From Bubalus kerabau (Eukaryota; Chordata; Mammalia; Artiodactyla; Bovidae): a stretch of DNA of 64,000 nucleotides. The position numbers were made by a program, and so were the translations under genes. The notes below the pieces were generated by a model. It saw only the letters and a list, made by a program, of their open reading frames with translations, searched no databases and was not told the origin of the DNA. Of this stretch, positions 1 through 12,089 are shown in pieces (positions within the stretch are counted from its first letter, which is position 1; every line of letters begins with the position of its first letter). The stretch covers positions 158,663,697-158,727,696 of the forward strand of contig NC_073627.1 of assembly GCF_029407905.1 (NCBI RefSeq). Direction: 5' to 3'.

Positions 1-131
1 TGGGAAGATCCCCTGGAGAAGAGAAAGGCTACCCACTTCAGTATTCTGGCCTGGAGAATTCCATGGACTGTATAATTTGTGGGGTCACAAAGATTTGGAC
101 ATGACTGAACGACTTTCACGTTCACATTCAC
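1..131 (+). mobile_element. Bov-tA-type SINE, 3' part, cut by window start
   Basis: It has the SINE body motifs gatcccctggagaag, acccacttcagtattctgg and acatgactgaacgac, ending in a ttcacgttcacattca tail. Confidence 0.85.
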
Positions 132-906
132 TTATCTATTCTAAGAGTGAGAAGAGGGACTGCATATAGAAATGATATGTAGAAGGAGAAATATTGTCCC
201 AAGAGTTAACTAATTTAATGGTCAGACAATACCAGGAAGATGGTACCACTTTCTTGAAATAATTCAGTGAGCAGTTGGAACTGCTTTACTGCCTTGTAGA
301 GGAGATAATGTGATGTTGGATCTGAAATTTTAGTCAATGTAAAGCTGAGTTTCCCATTGTTCCACATTTCATAAACTTTGTAGTTCAGCATTATTATGGG
401 ACTTAGTGTTATTGTTTCAATATTCTCCAGACATTATTCTTAGTCATTTCCATGAAAAATGCTATTTGTCACTCTCTTTATCACTATGAAGGGATGTGGA
501 TTGTTGGACATTCACTACAGTAAACATGTTAAAAGGATTGACTGTTTGTTCTGGAAGAAATTAGGATCCTGACACCATTTCCATTTTCAATAAGCCATTT
601 TCTTTTCCTCAAGAGTTTTCAAAAAAAGAAAAAGGGACTGTGAAGGGTTATGTGCAAATATAGCTGACGTTGGAAAATAGAAACAGAAGTAATGAGAATT
701 GAGAATCAGGTAAAACTTCATTTTCCAAGTTAGTCAGGAGAACAGGCTTCTGAGTAACTCACATAGTTACTCTGCAAGCTTTACAGGTGGAAGCCTTCAC
801 GTTTTTGTGATTTCACTGGTCAACATCTTTAACATCTATTTGTATTGAGGTGGCCACCATGTAGCATGTGGAACAATATAGCTCTAAGTTTAAAACCTTT
901 CATGAA
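132..906. other. Intronic spacer, nothing recognised
   Basis: AT-rich sequence with no recognisable exon, RNA gene or repeat family on either strand. Confidence 0.5.
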
Positions 907-1113
907 GGACTTCCATGGTGGTCAAGTGGTTAAGACTTTGTCTTCCAATGCAAGGGGTATGGGTTCAATCCCTGGTTGGAGAACTAAGATTCCTCATGAC
1001 CAAAAAACAAAACAAAAACAGATTATAGACAACAGAAATAATGTGTAACAAATTCAATAAAGACTTTAAAAATGGTCCTCATTAAGAAAAAAAAAGCAAC
1101 TTAAAAAAAATGT
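907..1113 (+). mobile_element. CHR-type tRNA-derived SINE
   Basis: The start ggacttccatggtggtcaag, a B-box-like ggttcaatccctgg and the tail aataaagactttaaaaatgg match the cetartiodactyl CHR SINE pattern. It ends in A-rich sequence. Confidence 0.75.
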
Positions 1114-1410
1114 TAAAACCCTTCATGAGCATCAGAGTTCTCACCTGTGACTTAGAAATAATATAATGGTGGTGTTTTTATAGGTCTAAGTGGGATAACA
1201 TTTACTTTTTAAAAAAGCACCCAAAATAGCACATCAGAACACATTAGGGACTCAAAAGGACCCTGAGCCCCTAATTTTGAACCCTGTCTCCTTATTCTTC
1301 CCTTTCCTACTCCTTTATTTGCTTTCTCAAAGCAGAATTTTGACTCTGGATTTATCAGTTTATCATTCTTTGATGTGACAAACCTTGTTTGAAGTTTAAA
1401 TCCATTTAAC

Positions 1411-2128
1411 AAATGTTGCAGCAACATGGATGGACCTGGAGGGTGTATTATGCTAAGTGAAATAAGTCAGAGAATACAAATACAAATGTTTTCACTTATA
1501 TGTGGAATCTGAAAAATAAGATGAATGAATATTATAATACAGAAACCAACTCACAGAGAGCAAACTAGTGGTTCTGATTGAGGGAAGTGGTGGGGGGAGG
1601 AGCAAGAGACGGGGAGGGAGATGAAGAGGTATGAAGGACTGGGTATAAAATGAATAAGATATAAGGATGTAATGTACAGCACAGGGAAAATATGACCAAT
1701 ATTTTATAATATCTTTATATGGAGTATAAACTATAAAAATAGTGAATCCCTATGTTGTAAACCTGAAACTAATATCATAAGTTAACTCTGTGCTTGCTTA
1801 GTCGTTCAGTTGTGTCTGACTCTTTGCGACCTGGTGGACTGCAGCCCACCAGGCTACTCCACCCATGGGGATTCTCCAGGAAAGAATACTGGAGTGGGTC
1901 GCCATGCCCTTCTCCAGGGGATCTTCCCAACCTGGGATCAAATCCAGGTCTCCCACATTGAAGGCGGATTCTTTACCATCTGAGCCACCAGGGAAGCCCA
2001 AGAATACTGGAGTGGGTAGCCTATCCCTTCTCTAGAAGATCTTCCCGACCCAGGAATCGAACTCGGTCTCCTGCATTGCAGGCAGATTCTTTACCAGCTG
2101 AGCTACCAACTCTACTTCAAAAATAAAA
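1411..2128 (+). mobile_element. L1 3' fragment with nested SINE
   Basis: It starts in ORF2-end sequence (caacatggatggacctggag) and runs through an L1 3' UTR into an A-rich tail. A 13-bp direct repeat, aaatccatttaac, flanks it at 1398-1410 and 2129-2141. The SINE at 1790-2107 sits in its 3' end. Confidence 0.85.
1790..2107 (-). mobile_element. Bov-tA SINE with duplicated tRNA-like head
   Basis: The minus-strand SINE has the usual body and tRNA-like head (gggaagatc to gggcttccctggtggctcag). A second copy of the middle and head segment follows at 2001-2107. The short repeat aactct at 1784-1789 and 2108-2113 is a likely target duplication. Confidence 0.8.
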
Positions 2129-2141
2129 AAATCCATTTAAC

Positions 2142-2200
2142 ACATTATATGTTGAGCACCTACTATGTGCCAGGAGATGGAGGTTTTCTGTGAACAAGAA
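2142..2200 (+). repeat. L2-like ancient repeat fragment
   Basis: The phrase gttgagcacctactatgtgc is a common mammalian-wide interspersed repeat motif. The L1 at 1411 landed in it. Family assignment is tentative. Confidence 0.45.
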
Positions 2201-2384
2201 ACAATCCCCTGAGAAATCTACTCTTTAGTAAGTGTTTTGGCTTTAAGGATGTAACACTATTTGCTCAGTCTTTTATGTTCATCATGTATAGTCAAAAGGA
2301 TCAAGAGTACTATGTTGATTTTCTTCTGTAGTTCTGGGATGGTGTTTAAAATTAGTTTTGGAATATATGGCTTTTTAATCATAA

Positions 2385-2600
2385 TTTTGCTATTTAACAA
2401 CTGTGTGATCTTGGGTTGAGTTACTTGTCTGAACCACTGTTTGCTCATCTGTAAAACAAGGATACAATTGCTAACTTATAGCATCATTTTCGGGATTAAA
2501 TGAGATAGAATGCATAAAGTATTAGACTCTGTGCCTAGCATATAGTAGATACAAATATGGTAGATATTATAATTATTGCCTACTGGATACTAGCTTAGAA
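2385..2600 (+). repeat. MIR SINE, plus orientation
   Basis: The core ctgtgtgatcttgggttgag, then ctcatctgtaaaacaagg, then gtgcctagcatatagtag follow the MIR consensus order. Confidence 0.8.
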
Positions 2601-2639
2601 AATTCTAATTCTAATAGACTATTTGCATATATACCCATG

Positions 2640-2800
2640 CAGATACACTCAACTACTCCTTTGTTTTCTACACAAATATTTATTGAGCTTCTGAAATATG
2701 AAAGGCATACAGTAGTGACCTAAGGCAAATACTTTCCCACCTGTCTCTGTCCTTATGGAGATTACTATTCATAGGGAAGATGCCTATTAACCAAATTATC
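2640..2800 (+). repeat. L2-like ancient repeat
   Basis: It has atttattgagcttctgaaat and a later gtccttatggagattac segment, in the order seen in old mammalian repeats. Weak assignment. Confidence 0.4.
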
Positions 2801-3794
2801 ATGCCCATAAATGTACAGGTGAACTCGTGGTGAGCATCACAGATGAGAGGTCACACAATAGGAACTTGATTTAGTCAGAAAGATGAACAAAACCCCTATT
2901 GTAGAAGTGATGGTTGAGCTTAAATCTCAGGGAGAAGTTAACTGGATATTTGAGCAGGGATATGTGTTCCAGGAAGAAAGACCTCTGGGTGCAGACTGGG
3001 GCAGAGGAGCCAGGTAAGACAAACTTAAAGGCCACTGTGGCCAGAACAGGGAGGTCAAGGGAGAGCATGATATTAAATGAAGTGAACAGATGGTCTGACC
3101 ATGCCCTAGACATTAAAGAAAAGGCAACATTTATTCAATCATTCCTTTACAGGGCATCATTTATCCAGTTATGTTTTGACATATACAACATTGGGGACAT
3201 GTAGAGATGGTCCCTACTCAGAAAAATTTACTGATTACTGAGTGAATTGAAGCATTAAAGACTGTGATTACTTACAGCACAAGATGGAAAAAGAAAGATA
3301 TCATCTGAGAGGTAAGGGCAAAGAGCTGTAAGAATTCAGAGAACTGAGAAATTGTTGAGACCTTCTTAAAATTCTTGTTGGAAATGAATGAAGATTCCCC
3401 CACCCGCCCCCAAGAAGTACTGTTTGATTCTGATGAAGACAAGGGGGACAAAATCCATGATCACAGAAGTGGGAAAGGAGCAGTGACAGATACCAGTGAC
3501 TAGTTTAATGTGGCTGAAATATTTGAGCTAAATAACGGAAGGTGAGCTGGAAGGAACCAGATCAAGAGGAGTTTGGAATGTTTGGCTGAAGACACTCAGT
3601 TTTTATATGACAGGGAAGCCAGGTGAATGACCTAATCAGAATCATAGTCTAAAAAGATCAACCTGGCATTGTGAAGGGAGAGCCTGACACTTGGGAGAGC
3701 AGCCAGCAAACAATGACAACTATGCCTGTTTGTCTGGAGTATGAGAGCTTAGCAAGGATGAAAGAGGCACAAGAGGAGAAAGGTGAAGTGTGTT
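2801..3794. other. Possible ancient dispersed repeat, class not assigned
   Basis: Segments such as caggaagaaagacc, ccactgtggccagaacaggg and gtgacctaatcag recall a purine-rich mammalian repeat also suggested at 14250-14930. Short ORFs on both strands here lack any recognisable domain. Confidence 0.3.
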
Positions 3795-4245
3795 CATTTG
3801 CTGGGCTTCCATGACAAGTGCCACAAACTGGGTGCGCTTTCAACAGAAATGTATTGTCTCCCGGTTCTGAAAACTAGACATTTGAAATCAGGATGTCAGC
3901 AGGACCACATTCCTTCAAACCTGTAAGATCCTTCCTTGTTTATTCCTAGCTTCTGATAGTTTGCTGGCCAACTCTGGTGTTCTCTGGCCTCAAGCCACCA
4001 TAAATCCACCGTCTGCCTTCATGGTCACGTGGTGTTCTCCCCGTGTCTCAGTCTCTGCAAGCTAGTTGTCTCTGTACGGGGACGGCAGTCATGTTGGATT
4101 AGGGACCTTCTCTACTACAGTATGACTGTTTAATCTCCTCTTCAATGACCATATTTCCAAACCAGACCCTCTCCTGAGGTATCAGGGGGAGGACTTCAAC
4201 CTATTTTTGCTAGGGGATGGGGGGGGGGGGCACAAGGCAACTCAT
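3795..4245 (-). mobile_element. Old LTR remnant, ERVL-MaLR (MLT1-like)
   Basis: The order of segments (catttgctgggcttccatga, acagaaatgtattgtctc, cacgtggtgttctccccgtg, ccatatttccaa, gggggggcacaa) resembles the reverse of MaLR LTRs. It is decayed and has no coding potential. A 12-13 G run lies near its end. Confidence 0.5.
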
Positions 4246-6489
4246 AAAACTAGGCTTGAAGTCTTACTGGATAGAAAGACAGGGGGCAGGCAAAGATGAA
4301 ACTCCAAATGTTTCCACTGGCTTCCCTGGCTGACCTGCCCTGTGCTTGGATGTTGCAGGAAGCTACCTTTACTGTGTAATGAGATGGGGACCCTGTAAGG
4401 GCTCCAGGGCTCCTTGCCCTGCACCCCTGACAGTGCTGGGTTCTCATCCAACTCCCACAGCTATGGGAGGAAGTGTTTTCAGAGGAAACGTTGGGGCAAG
4501 TTTGCACATTACTAGACTTGGTTAATACTGTCTGAGAAATAAAACGCATGGTTTTCTGATATTTTGTAAAACTTCACACTAAAACCACTAGATGGCTATC
4601 TTCACACATTTTCACGTTTTTTTCTTTTTTTTTCTCCCCAGAAGCAGGAAACTTCAGAACCTGGAGGTAACTATTTAGCACTTGGAATAATTAGGGCGGA
4701 GTCCTGTTTCATGTGATTCCCCCACAGATTTAAGTGTATGGAAATCTAAAACAGTGGAAGGAAGACTGTCTCTCACAATAGTCCGAATCAGCTTGAACAC
4801 TGTTCACACCTTTTAGTCACATAGTGAATAACATTTATAAATATTCATGAGCTCGTTGAATTCAACCAGAGGGAAAACAAGGACTATTAACAGTAGGTGG
4901 TCATATAACTGATGCCCAAGCATCTCTGGTATATCAAAGAGGAGACTCTTATGCCGTGTTATCTGGTTACTTGCTTATTAGCAAGGGTCGGGTGGGGAGT
5001 GGGAACTTGCTGGAATGTTTTCACTGTAACAGAATTCAAGCTTCTGTCATTTATATTAACCAGCGAGCCATAGAGAAGCAGCTCTAGCTTTGTGAAAACA
5101 AGCTAGAGAAACAAGACTAGAGAATTGTAGATCTCCAGCCTGCGCACCCAAGCAACCTGACTTGGAATGCTTTTTAAAGAAAATAGTTATTGTTGTTTCT
5201 TTAAAGATCTGTTTTAAGTTGAGGCTAATGGTTTGTGTAAGCCATCTTCATGTTTTCTCATTGAAATCTAGAAGCTGAGTTGGATAAAAGGAATAAGATA
5301 AAATTGTAGGTGCTGGTTAATAAGGCACACTGCAAAACAGAAAATTCCAGAATCTTATATTTTTCAAGTTTTCCCCCCAAAGTCTTCAGTTCTATAACAT
5401 GTAAATATTATATAAAAGAACGTTTATGTTGGAATTATAAGATGCTTTTGCTTTTTTGGAGATGAGTCCAAAAAATAAGCATGTACTTATTATTTATCAA
5501 GTATGTTTTTCTTCTATATGCATAGTCTGTATTCAGGCAAGGAGGAGGAAACATTTGTTCAGCTAGGTGAATTTGTTCTGGTAAGAGAAGGTGAGGCCTT
5601 TCTGAGGCTGGCCTCTCTTTCTTCATACACAATTCCACCACATTATTAAAGGACACACGTACAGCTTTGTGTTTCTTTAGGTTTTCAGAAAGCGCTACCT
5701 GGATAGGTTCCATCTGACCTTATGCTTGGCTTAAATATTAAGCTTAATTACTTAGGCTATTCCAAGGGAAGCACTCAGCTGTCAAGGTGGTTCTTGACTT
5801 ACACAGGTTTTCAATTTAAAGCAATCTACAGTCATTAACTCTCCCTGCCTCACCATAACTTTCATCAGGTTGAAAAGCAGACAGTGACATTTTAAATTGA
5901 AAAAGGAAGGGGCAGGGATGAGAGAGGTGCAGGAGGCTGTTGCGATGTGACCTAGTTGTTAACAGCAAAAGAGACTGAGTTAAAACTCACCGCTCCCCCA
6001 CTCCTGTACTATTCCGTTTGGGTCTTTAAAGATAAACTGCAAAGAAAATTGACAGGCACTGAAGCTCCTTGATGTGACTTGTGTGATCTGTTTGGCTTTC
6101 AACGTATAGATGACTAATCCATTCCTCATCCCCACAAAAAATTAAGAGGGAAGAATGGGCCTACTATGAGAAAGCTCCACTTTCTCAGTGAACAAATATT
6201 ACTAGGTTTCACACTAGATGCTCGTTTTGGTGGTCAGGGATGGAGAGCCCATCAGTTCATTGTCCTCCTCAGGGTCCCAGGAGCCAGATCTTCAGCTAGT
6301 TAGGTCAGGATTCCTCTAAATGTGCCTGCCTGAGAACCACAGCATTCTCAAAGCAGGACATGCTGCATGGCTCAGTCTTAAGGGCAATAAACAGGCTTCA
6401 GAGAAATTAAGTGATGTGCTGAAAGTCACTCAGTTCATGAGAGAGTCAGGACAACTACCATCCTGACTACCATATGATATGATAACTAC
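4246..6489. other. Intronic spacer, nothing recognised
   Basis: No exon, RNA gene or confident repeat was seen. A short pyrimidine run lies near 4615-4640. Minus-strand ORFs up to 99 codons show no known domain. Confidence 0.5.
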
Positions 6490-6625
6490 CATCCATTCAG
6501 TACGTACCACATGTCAGACAGTTTTATGAACATTATCTCTGTTCCTTACACCAAGCCAAATCATCAAATCTCTCCAGTTAGTAGAGGAGGAAACTCAGAG
6601 AGGTTAAGCAATTTGTGTTCATGAT
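6490..6625 (-). repeat. MIR SINE fragment
   Basis: The reversed MIR core gaggaggaaactcagagagg then ttaagcaatttg is visible. Confidence 0.6.
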
Positions 6626-6842
6626 GTCTTGATGTACATTTTACATGGGGATATTTTGACACAGAGGTTGTTTTTATATTTGCACCTCTACAGTGCTCTT
6701 AAACCATTTACACTTCAGCTTAAAATATCACCTAATAATGAGCTTCACAAACATCCTCACTCCACCCCACTCATCCTTACTGGATGAGGTTCAGGATTGC
6801 GGGTTGCCAAGGATGGGTAAGATCAAGAATGAATTAAAGGTT

Positions 6843-6870
6843 GGGTTGGGGTTAGGGGGTAGGAATGGGG
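6843..6870 (+). other. Candidate G-quadruplex motif
   Basis: Four G-runs of 3, 4, 5 and 4 bases are separated by loops of 2, 3 and 7. More G-rich sequence follows to about 6920. In GRIN3A this strand is the template strand. Confidence 0.5.
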
Positions 6871-7159
6871 TGAGGGCAAGGATTGAGTAAATTCAGGGAT
6901 GGGGTGAGGGTCAAATTGAAGGTGAGATCATGGATGGAATGGGGCAAAGTTTCCTAATGTGCACTTTCTTTAATATTAATTTTTTAAAAAGCCACTGAAA
7001 AGTGTAATTTACTTTTAGAGTGTCTCAAAATTTATTTTTCCTTTTCCCTACTTTCCATAGTTGAGGTTTCTGGATTTCTGAAGTAGAGCTGCAATGTTCC
7101 ACCTCATGCTTAGTATGTTATTTGTTTCCTAAACATCCAACAACAACACAAGGAGACCC

Positions 7160-7320
7160 ATGGAATCAGAGGCAGAAAACCTTGTAAAAACCCAGCAAGC
7201 TATGGCTTCAGCTGAGGCTCACAGAGATTCAGTAACTTCCCCAAGGATGTGAAATTGTCTTCTCAGAGTAATGATAGAGCAAGGGTGGTCTGCCTCCTAA
7301 GACCAAGGTCATTCCAGTCC
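7160..7320 (-). repeat. MIR SINE fragment, decayed
   Basis: gctgaggctcacagagattc followed by agtaacttccccaagg is a reversed MIR core. Confidence 0.5.
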
Positions 7321-7589
7321 CGGTTGTCCTACCTCCTCCTCTGTAATCTGTACAAGGAACAATCTCCCTCCCTGCAGGCTAGACCTTGGTCTGCAGGTGC
7401 AGAAGCTGCACGTTCTAGGTGGTCAGGCTGCAGGTGCTTTCTTTTAGCTGGCCCATTCCCTACCTTCACTTGCCATGAGGGGCTGTTCTAGACACTTTTT
7501 ACCTCCCAGACCCACTTTCCACCTCTCCCCATCCCAATTTGTGCCATGGGGAGGCTTATGGACCACAGTGACTGGTTTCCTTGGCTTAA

Positions 7590-7736
7590 GGCAGTGGTAG
7601 AAGAGGCTGGGGTGGGGGGAGCAGAGAGGAGACTAAGGTTGGGTATTTACTTCCTGGCCCTCTCTCAGCCAGGTCACTGTGGCATGTCTATGCCCCTAAC
7701 CAAAGGCTCCAGCTCCTATTTTAATACCCTCTCCTG
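7590..7736 (+). repeat. Left copy of a long direct duplication around a BovB
   Basis: A 107-bp core, 7630-7736, matches 9611-9717 with 13 mismatches by hand count. The more divergent 5' part also aligns. The BovB copy begins immediately after it. Confidence 0.85.
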
Positions 7737-7737
7737 A

Positions 7738-9580
7738 AGTGAAAGGCAAAGGAAAAAAGGAAAAATATACACATCTGAATGCAGAATTCCCCAGAATAAA
7801 AAGGAGAGATAAGAAAGCCTTCCTAAGTGAACAATGCAAAAATTTAGTTGAAAACAATAGAATGGGAAAGACTAGAGATCTCGTCAAGAAAATCAGAGAT
7901 ACCAGGGGAACATTTCATGCAAAGATGGGCGCAATAAAGGACAGAAATGGTATGGACCTAACATAAGCAGAAGATATATTAAGAAGAGGTGGCAAGAATA
8001 CACAGAAGAACTATACAAAAAAGATCTTAGTGACCTGGAGCCATGATGGTGTGATCACTAACCTAGAGCCAGATATCCTGGAAGTCTGGAGTGTAAAGTC
8101 AAGTAGACCTTAGGAAGCATCACTACAAACAAAGCTAGTGGAGGTGATGGAATTCTAACGGAACTATTTCAAATCCTAAAAGATGATGCTGTGAAAGTGC
8201 TGCACTCAATATGTCAGCAAATTTGGAAAACTCAGCAGTGGCCACAGGACTGGAAAAGATCAGTTTTCATTCCAATCCCAATGAAAGGCAATGCCAAAGA
8301 ATGTTCAAACTACTGCACAATTGCACTCATTTCACTAATAAGGTCATGCTCAAAATCCTTCAAACTAGGCTTCAACACTACATGATCCAAGAACTTCCAG
8401 ATGTACAAGCTGGTTTTAGAAAAGGCAGAGGAACCAAAGATCAGATTGCCAACATCCGCTGGACCATCAAAAAAGCAAGAGAATTCCAGAAAAACATCTA
8501 CTTCTGCTTCATTGACTATGCTAAAGACTTTGACTGTGTAGATCACAACAAACTGTGGAAAATTCTTAAAGAGATGGGAATACCAGACCATCTTACCTGC
8601 CTTTTGAGAAACCTGTATGCAGGTCAAAAAGCAACAGTTAGAACCAGACATGGAACAACAGCCTGGTTCGAAATTGGGAAAGGAGTATGTCAAGGTTATA
8701 TATTTTCATCCTGCTTACTGACATTATATGCTGAGTATATCATGTGAAATGCTGGGCTGGATGAATCACAAGCTGGAATCAAGATTGTCAGGAGAAATAT
8801 CAATAACCTCGGCTATGCAGATGACATCAACCTTATGGCAGAAATCAAAGAGAAAGTAAAGATCCTCTTGATGAAGGTGAAAGAGGAGAGTTAAAAAACT
8901 GGCTTATGACTCAACACTCAAAAAATGAAGATCATTGCATCCAGTCCCATCACTTTATGGCAAATAGATAGGGAAACAATGGAAACAGTGATAGACTTTT
9001 TTTTTCCTTGAGCTCCAAAATCAGTGTGGATGGTGACTATAGGCATGAAATTAAAAGATGCTTACTCTTTGGAAGAAAAGCTATGACAAACATAGACAGC
9101 ATATTAAAAAGCAGAGACATTACTTTTCTGACAAAGGTCCATATAGTCAAAGCTATGGTTTGTCCAGTAGCCATGTACGGATGTAAAGAAGATTGAGCAC
9201 TGAAGAACTCGTGCTTTTGAACTGTGCTGTTGGAGAAGACTCTTGAGAGTCCCTTGGACTGCAAGGAGATCAAACCAGTCCATCCTAAAGGAAATCAGTC
9301 CTGAATATTCATTGGAAGGAGTGATGCTGAATCTGAAGCACAAATACTTTGGCCATTTGATTGGAAGAACTGACTCATTGGAAAAGACCCTGTTGCTGGG
9401 AAAGACTGAAGACAGGAGGAGAACGGGACGACGGAGGATGAGATAGTTGGATGGCATCACCGACTCAATGGACATGAGTTTGAGCAAACTCCTGGAGACG
9501 TTGAAGGACAGGGAAACCTAATGTGCTACAGTCCATGGGGTTGCAAAGGGTCAGACATAACTGGGTGACTGAACAACAAA
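7738..9580 (+). mobile_element. BovB LINE copy, 5'-truncated, decayed
   Basis: This sense-strand RTE-type retrotransposon fragment runs from mid-ORF to the 3' end (gggtgactgaacaac). A 178-codon remnant at 8211-8747 keeps reverse-transcriptase blocks, including the FIDYAKDFD motif A region, and is then broken by a stop and frameshifts. The segment corresponding to YADD at about 8815-8826 reads with a Gly-Tyr-Ala-Asp-Asp pattern. It lies on the opposite strand to GRIN3A. Confidence 0.92.
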
Positions 9581-9717
9581 GGCAGAAGTGGAAGATGCCA
9601 CGGCAGAAGGAGACTAAGGTCAGGTATTTACTTCCTTGCCCTCTCTCAACCAGGTCACTGTGGCATGTTTACATCCCTAACCAAAGGCTCCAGTTCCTAT
9701 TTGAATGCCTTTTCCTG
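9581..9717 (+). repeat. Right copy of the long direct duplication around a BovB
   Basis: It is the partner of 7590-7736; shared phrases include aggtcactgtggcatgt and ccctaaccaaaggctcca. Confidence 0.85.
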
Positions 9718-10791
9718 TGCCTCCCTGGATTCTAGGAGTGGCTCTCTCCATGTTTCCCTTTGAGCTAAAGTGTGCTTCCTTAGCTTAGGTAATGTCTCCT
9801 TCACTTTACCTGCCCTGAGATATTGCAGTGTTTCTGTTGTTTCCTTAGATCACACCTCTGTAAAGAGTTTCTTGAAAATTCTCCTCAGGTTGTTTGAATG
9901 TGCTATCCATTCTCTGCCCAAACTGTTTCCTCTTTCTTCTTAACTATTCCCAGTTGGTTAAAAGGCATATTATTCAACCCAATATTTAAAGGAGACTTAT
10001 AAAAGGAGGTATCATCATAAATCTTAATAATTTCTTGAAAAGTTTTGGGAGTTTGCTAAGCTGTGACCTGCTACCTTCCTTTCCCTTGTTTGTAAATAAC
10101 AGATTTCATAAAACCTGGAACCCTTAAATTCAGTGACTCAAAAAAATTGTATTTTTTTGGGGGGGCTGAGTCAGAGTAAAATGAATGAAATTTAAAGTCT
10201 GCCATACTTTTTTCCTGTGGAATTGATTGACAGTGAGTCTGCTGTGGGCAGAGGCACAGCTGTGCTAAGAGGATCATGAAGAAACATCTGAGGTCAATTT
10301 AAAATTCTTCTCTGAAAATTGCTGGAGTCTGGTCTGCAGAATTGGACCTGCAATTTTCTAGGTGACTCTGGGGAGCAGATAAAGCCCTAGAATTAAAAAA
10401 AAAAAAACAAACAGTTTATTTTTCAGAGAGATTGCCGCTAGCCAGCTCTAGGGTTGCCAAGAGATGAAGGGTGAATAGATCAAGGTTCTCATAGGGGATC
10501 AAGTATTAATGTCCAACTGTGAGAAATAGGTGGAAGAAAGCATGCTAGGTGACCATATATTGCTATTATTCATTTGCCAAATGAGGATTTTTTTTCCAGA
10601 GTGAAATTGTTTAATGACTTTGTGGTAACAGACATGGACTAGGACTGTACCTGGAAAATGGGAGGTCAGAGGAATGTCCTTAAGAGCACCTGTTGGGAGA
10701 GGTACTCTCCAGAACATTCCTGCTTCTGCTGTGCTGTGCTCTGCACCCCTTCCCCTGGGGGAGTGAAGGAAGAGGGATGTGTTCATTAAAC
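9718..10791. other. Intronic spacer, nothing recognised
   Basis: It contains a 12-13 A run near 10397. The minus-strand ORF at 10499-10984 overlaps the hAT remnant and has no recognisable domain. Confidence 0.5.
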
Positions 10792-10981
10792 CAGGAGTCC
10801 CCAACCTCCAGGATTTAGTGCCTGATGATCTGAGGTGGAGCTGATGTAATAATAATAGGAATAAAGTGCACAATAAATGTAATGCTCTTGAATCATCCCC
10901 AAACCATCCCCCTTCCCAGGTCCTTGGAAAAATTGTCTCCATGAAATATGTCCCTGGTGCCAAAAAGATTGGGAACCACTG
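10792..10981 (-). mobile_element. Non-autonomous hAT DNA transposon fossil
   Basis: Imperfect terminal inverted repeats (caggagtccccaacct and agattgggaaccactg) bound 190 bp. They are flanked by an exact 8-bp duplication, cattaaac, at 10784-10791 and 10982-10989. That is the hallmark size for hAT elements. Confidence 0.9.
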
Positions 10982-11009
10982 CATTAAACTACTACTTTAT
11001 TAAGTCCTT

Positions 11010-11150
11010 ACAAAAAGTTACTGAAGAGATGAAGAAGCTGAGACTTGGGTGGGTTCATGATTTTTTCAAGGCAGGTAGATGGTACAGGCAAGGCTTCAAA
11101 TATGGTCTGTCTGATTTCAAATCCAGTCCTACTTTCTTCACACTAATAGC
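11010..11150 (-). repeat. MIR SINE fragment
   Basis: gagatgaagaagctgagact then caaatccagtcctac fits a reversed MIR. Confidence 0.5.
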
Positions 11151-12080
11151 CCAGACTGTACGACGTTTGAGGCAAAAGAGATGGCAAGGAAAGTGCTAAC
11201 AAGCATGTTTCCTTCTTCTGACCTTTTCGAGAGAAAGCTAACCCTCTCCCCACCTCAAAACAGCAGGTGGAGACCCAAGGATTGAGTGAAAGAAAATACA
11301 GCAGGCAGAGGGCCTTCACAGAGGAGACCAAGCTCAGCCAATAAGCTGAACATGGATGTCATTGAATTACATTGTACCTTTAGGTTCTCTGAGGGTGACA
11401 TCCTGAAATTCTGTCCTAGGTTCTTCAAGACAAACATGGCAGTCAGTGCCCAAGGATATGCTCTGCTGTTTAAATGCACACAGGTGAGCATCCCTGCAAA
11501 GCAGCTTGTTATTGAACAGACCAGAATAGGCCTTACTTCAGACCACCATCTGGAGAAAGAAGTGCTCCCTGTGTGTCCTTAACATTCCCCGAGGCTGGAG
11601 GTGGCCCCCCTAACTCTACACCCACATGGATGTTATCAGAATCTTCCTTTATTTCTGTCTCTGAAGTTCCAATTAAGGGTATACTTCTCTTCCATTCTCC
11701 TCATTCCTACCCCTCATCCCCTTCAAATTCAGCAGACCTGGAAAGCCAGCCCAGGGTTGTCTTAATAACCATAACTTGATCCTGACATCAGCCTCTTATC
11801 CAGTTGCTTCCAGCTCACTACATCCAGAGTTTCTCAAATGCCTCTCCCCTGAATTTGTTCCATTAAAAAACCATGGTTGAAAAATGATGTGGTATATTTT
11901 TCATGCATCATCTGAACAGTTCATGGCTTTTCTGATTTTTTGTTTTTCAAAACCTGTCTTCTTTTTTGTCCATATTTAATTTGGTTTTGTTTGAAATTTC
12001 TGATAAATCCATATAGCCCTGGAACAGTTATGATGAAATCTCATCATCCTTAAGGATGTAAGTTACTTTGTGGTTATCAT
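11151..12080. other. Intronic spacer, nothing recognised
   Basis: Overlapping short ORFs on both strands (11143-11582) have no domain, splice context or repeat identity that I can support. Confidence 0.5.
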
Positions 12081-12089
12081 ATTTGGGTA

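Noticed and set aside
10499..10984. A 161-codon minus-strand ORF
   Set aside because: Half of it is the hAT fossil. No domain, splice context or codon pattern supports it.
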